From Polaromonas sp. 39-63-25 (GTDB lineage Bacteria > Pseudomonadota > Gammaproteobacteria > Burkholderiales > Burkholderiaceae_C), in NCBI RefSeq assembly GCF_002278925.1, contig NZ_NCJH01000001.1, forward strand, positions 124,001-188,000: a stretch of 64,000 nucleotides of DNA, in the 5' to 3' direction. Positions 61,128 to 64,000 of the stretch are shown one piece after another. The notes beneath the pieces are model-generated. The model was not told the DNA's origin, did not search any database, and saw only the letters and a list, made by a program, of their open reading frames with translations. The translations under genes were made by a program, and so were the position numbers. Every line of letters starts with the position of its first letter. Within the stretch, counting starts at the first letter, position 1.

Positions 61128-61434
61128 GGGAGCGCAGGTGTTGGTGAGGTTCGCAAGCCAGCCGCCCTAATTTAACGCTCCGCAAACAAGCTGTTGATTG
61201 TGGGCGCTGCCAGCGGAGGTATTTGTAGGAAATGGCCGCCAATTGTTCCACGATAATGCAGGCTTGCTCACTTCACGGTCCTGATGCGGCGCCCATGCCA
61301 AATATCGCAGCCCTTTCCCGCACCGTCACTGCTGACCTGTTCCCGGCTCCCGGTGGGGTGTCTGCGACTGGCTGCCAGATGCACATGCGCCTGGCCGTGG
61401 TTGCCCCGGCCAGGGCCGGCGACGAGGTTCCGGT
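61128..61434. other. Divergent intergenic region, glycosyltransferase / msbA
   Basis: 307 bp between divergent starts. A -10-like GATAAT lies at 61252-61257 on the plus strand without an evident -35. A 68-codon open frame (61232-61438) with a nearby AGGAA overlaps the msbA TTG start by its stop; whether it is translated is unknown. No operator or RNA structure is recognised. Confidence 0.45.
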
Positions 61435-63249
61435 TTGACGACCGGCCCCGAGCAGACCGCCGCTGCCGCCACGGGTGCGGTGTCACCGGCACCCATCGGC
61501 CAGCGCCTGCGCCGCATCTGGCCTTATTTCAGCCAGTCACCGAGCGCCTGGGCCATCGCCGTTGGTGCCACCGTGGTGGCTTCCGCCACCGAGCCGCTGG
61601 TGCCCGCCCTGTTGCAGCCCCTGCTGGACAAAGGTTTCCGCAAGGGGGGCATCGATATCTGGATGGTTCCCGTGTCGCTGCTGCTGCTCTTCGGCGTGCG
61701 CGGCTTCGCGGGTTTTCTTGCGCAAATTGCGCTGGCCAAGGTCACCAACATCGGCTTGCTGGAATTGCGCAAGGCCATGTTCCGCAAGCTGATGACCGCC
61801 CGTCTGGACCTTTTTTCGAACCAGTCCGCCAGTGCGCTGGCCAACACCGTGGTCTACGAGGTGCAAAACGGCTCGTCCATGCTGGTCAACTCGTTGATGG
61901 GCCTGGCCCGGGACACCCTGACCCTGCTGGCGCTGTCCAGTTACCTGCTTTACCTGAACTGGCGGCTGACCCTGATTGTCACGCTGCTGATTCCGGCCAT
62001 TGCCTGGGTCATGCGTGTGCTCTCCAGCCGCCTCTACAAACTCACCAAGGCCAGCCAGGCGGCCACCGACTCGCTGGCTTATGTGGTGGAGGAAAACGTG
62101 CTGGCGCACCGCGATGTCCGGCTGCATGCGGCGCAGGAGAGCCAGGCCACGCGTTTTGCGCAGCTCAGCGATGCCTTGCGGCGCCTGTCCATGAAATCGG
62201 TGGTGGCCTCAGCGGCCATGACCCCGGCCACGCAGATGCTGGCGGCGGCGGCCCTGTCGGCCGTCATTTCTGTCGCCCTGCTGCAAAGCTCCACCGACAC
62301 CACCTCTGTCGGCTCGTTTGTGGCTTTTGTGACCGCCATGCTGATGCTGGTGGCACCGATCAAGCACCTGTCGGAGGTCGCCAGCCCGATCACACGCGGC
62401 CTGGCGGCGCTGGAACGCGGACTGGACCTGATGGAGAAAACGCCTGACGAGCCAGGTGGCGATTTTTCGAAACCGAGGGCGGAAGGGAAGATCAGTTTCA
62501 TCAATGCGCGTGTGGCCTACAACGACGATGGCGCGCCCGCGGTGGACGCGCTGAACCTGACCATCACCCCCGGCGAAACCGTGGCCCTGGTCGGTGCTTC
62601 AGGTGCGGGCAAGACCACACTCGTCAATCTGCTGCCGCGTTTTGTCGAGCCCACCTCCGGAAGCATCGAGCTCGACGGCCATGAACTGCGTGAATGGCAG
62701 ATCGACGCATTGCGCGGCCAGTTCGCTCTGGTCAGCCAGCACGTGGTGATGCTCAACGACACCGTGGCCGCCAATGTGGCGCTGGGCATGGCGATGGACA
62801 GGGACAAGGTGCTGGTCTGCCTGAAGGCTGCCAACCTGGAACGTTTTGTGGCCGAGCTGCCGCGGGGCGTGGACACGCTGGTGGGCCACAACGCCACGCA
62901 GCTGTCGGGCGGCCAGCGCCAGCGCCTGGCGATCGCCCGCGCCCTGTACAAGGACGCGCCGGTGCTCATTCTGGACGAAGCCACCTCGGCGCTGGACACG
63001 GAATCCGAGCGCGCGGTGCAGGAAGCGCTGCAGCGGCTGATGCGCAACCGCACCACGCTGGTCATTGCGCACCGCCTCTCCACGGTCCAGCACGCCAGCC
63101 GCATCGTGGTGATGGATGCCGGCCGAATCATCGAAACCGGCACACACGCCGAACTCATTGAACGCGACGGCCCCTATTCCCGCCTCTACAAGCTCGGGCT
63201 GTACGACGCCGATCTATCGCAAAGTCCCCCCGTGGCGCAACTTTCATGA
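61435..63249 (+). CDS. msbA: Lipid A export permease/ATP-binding protein MsbA
   Basis: A 604-residue half-transporter: six transmembrane helices in about 25-325, then an ABC domain with Walker A GASGAGKTT (about 386-394), LSGGQRQRLAIARALYKDAP and LILDEATSALDTESERA. The loop VALVSQHVVMLNDTVAANVA-like ALVSQHVVMLNDTVAANVAL matches MsbA. It flips lipid A-core across the inner membrane. No ATG is available; TTG 61435 with GAGG upstream fits best. It overlaps the next glycosyltransferase gene by ATGA. The neighbours support MsbA over a generic multidrug exporter. Confidence 0.9.
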   Translation: MTTGPEQTAAAATGAVSPAPIGQRLRRIWPYFSQSPSAWAIAVGATVVASATEPLVPALLQPLLDKGFRKGGIDIWMVPVSLLLLFGVRGFAGFLAQIALAKVTNIGLLELRKAMFRKLMTARLDLFSNQSASALANTVVYEVQNGSSMLVNSLMGLARDTLTLLALSSYLLYLNWRLTLIVTLLIPAIAWVMRVLSSRLYKLTKASQAATDSLAYVVEENVLAHRDVRLHAAQESQATRFAQLSDALRRLSMKSVVASAAMTPATQMLAAAALSAVISVALLQSSTDTTSVGSFVAFVTAMLMLVAPIKHLSEVASPITRGLAALERGLDLMEKTPDEPGGDFSKPRAEGKISFINARVAYNDDGAPAVDALNLTITPGETVALVGASGAGKTTLVNLLPRFVEPTSGSIELDGHELREWQIDALRGQFALVSQHVVMLNDTVAANVALGMAMDRDKVLVCLKAANLERFVAELPRGVDTLVGHNATQLSGGQRQRLAIARALYKDAPVLILDEATSALDTESERAVQEALQRLMRNRTTLVIAHRLSTVQHASRIVVMDAGRIIETGTHAELIERDGPYSRLYKLGLYDADLSQSPPVAQLS

Positions 63250-64000
63250 CAATTTCCATCAGTGGTTTCACCTTCATCCGCAACGGCGTCGAGCTGGGCT
63301 TCCCGTTTGAAGCCTCGATCCGCTCCCTGTTGCCGCTGGTCGACGAATTCGTCGTCGCGGTGGGCCGCGGCAACGACGAAACGCTGGCGCGCGTGCTGGC
63401 GATTGGCGACCCGAAAATCCGCGTGATCGAAACCGTCTGGAACGAACGCATGGCCGACCGCGGCTTTGTTTACGCGCAACAGAAGATGATTGCGCAGTAT
63501 TCCTGCACCGGCGACTGGGCCTTCTACCTCGAGGGCGACGAGGTGGTTCACGAGGAGGACCTGGCCGCGATCCGCGCCAGCGTCGAGAAGCACCATGGCA
63601 ACCCGGCGGTGGAAGCGCTGGTCTTTGATTACCACCACTTTTACGGCTCCGCACAGTGGGTCTCGGTCAGCCCCGGCTGGTACCGCCGCGAGTGCCGGCT
63701 GATCAGGAACACCATCCGCTCCTACGCGCCCGACGGCCAGTACTGGCTGGTGACCACCGAGCACAAGCGACCGCGCAACCCGCAGGCGGCACTGGCCAAC
63801 GCCCACATCTACCACTACGGCTGGATTCGCCGCAATGAGGACATGCAGAAAAAGCTCGACCAGGTCAGCAAGTACTGGGCCGACTCAACGACCATGCAGA
63901 TCAAGTACAGCCAGTTCGATGCGCGCGCCCTGGAAGCTTTCAAGGGAACCCACCCGAAAGTCGTGCAGGAATGGCTGCTCACGGGCGCCGAGCAGGACCT
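63246..64000 (+). CDS. Glycosyltransferase family 2 protein (partial, runs off the window)
   Basis: At least 251 codons remain open to the right edge. The N-terminus is TISISGFTFIRNGVELGFPF, then SIRSLLPLVDEFVVAVGRGN and a metal-site-like EGDEVVHEEDL near residue 95. This is a GT-A-like fold, with the rather aromatic HIYHYGWIRRNEDM near residue 190. The ATG overlaps the msbA stop as ATGA, so the gene is coupled to msbA and probably acts in LPS or surface-glycan assembly. The acceptor and sugar are unknown. Confidence 0.8.
   Translation, partial: MTISISGFTFIRNGVELGFPFEASIRSLLPLVDEFVVAVGRGNDETLARVLAIGDPKIRVIETVWNERMADRGFVYAQQKMIAQYSCTGDWAFYLEGDEVVHEEDLAAIRASVEKHHGNPAVEALVFDYHHFYGSAQWVSVSPGWYRRECRLIRNTIRSYAPDGQYWLVTTEHKRPRNPQAALANAHIYHYGWIRRNEDMQKKLDQVSKYWADSTTMQIKYSQFDARALEAFKGTHPKVVQEWLLTGAEQD

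Overview
The window is about 63-64% GC and densely coded. Gene content and order point to a betaproteobacterium of the Burkholderiales, most likely the Comamonadaceae (Polaromonas, Rhodoferax or Variovorax type). The grounds are a LivKHMGF plus acyl-CoA ligase and beta-oxidation block, a smc-zipA-ligA run, a dapC-dapD-pilU-dapE-prmB run, and several interspersed repeat families that I associate with that family. The genus is an inference. I see no phage, plasmid, transposase or CRISPR array.

Layout. (1) 0.07-21.3 kb, all on the minus strand: a catabolic block. Reading downstream from 21.3 kb it holds an AMP-forming acyl-CoA ligase, a branched-chain-type ABC importer (livK, livH, livM, livG, livF), a FadJ-type bifunctional enzyme, a thiolase, hotdog thioesterases, two acyl-CoA dehydrogenases (one AidB-like), two SDRs, a CurA-like reductase, a GST, an acetyltransferase, an AraC regulator and a VOC protein. 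Together they could import a carboxylic acid, activate it to a CoA thioester and oxidise it; the substrate cannot be read from sequence. A Crp/Fnr-type regulator is divergent from the ligase, and a TetR-type palindrome lies upstream of fadJ. (2) 22.6-26.5 kb, plus strand: selO, msrB, ispZ, bolA and a parvulin isomerase, convergent with a large catalase (26.6-29.0 kb). (3) 29.2-46.8 kb: a DUF2189 membrane protein, purL, map, glnD, an OmpA-like protein, def, a YbaN-like protein, ligA, zipA and smc. (4) 47.2-55.3 kb, plus strand: dapC, dapD, a pilU-type ATPase, dapE, prmB, a YheS-type ABC-F ATPase and a DUF697-like protein. (5) 55.4-64 kb: tRNA-Lys(UUU), tcdA, a YeeE-type transporter, cpoB, pal, tolB, an LPS-core-type glycosyltransferase, then divergent msbA and a second, truncated glycosyltransferase.

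The most unusual signal is repetitive DNA. A 55-57 bp element occurs at least six times. Three copies are intergenic (one supplies the purL stop codon) and three lie in frame inside purL, dapE and the yheS homologue, in different orientations or reading phases. A second GC-rich hairpin element starts within a few bases of stop codons in five of six copies. A third, 25-bp element lies in frame in an acyl-CoA dehydrogenase. Separately, five plus-strand genes (crp, selO, ispZ, map, dapC) carry a -10-like GAYAAT hexamer 6-7 nt before the ATG, which suggests leaderless mRNAs.
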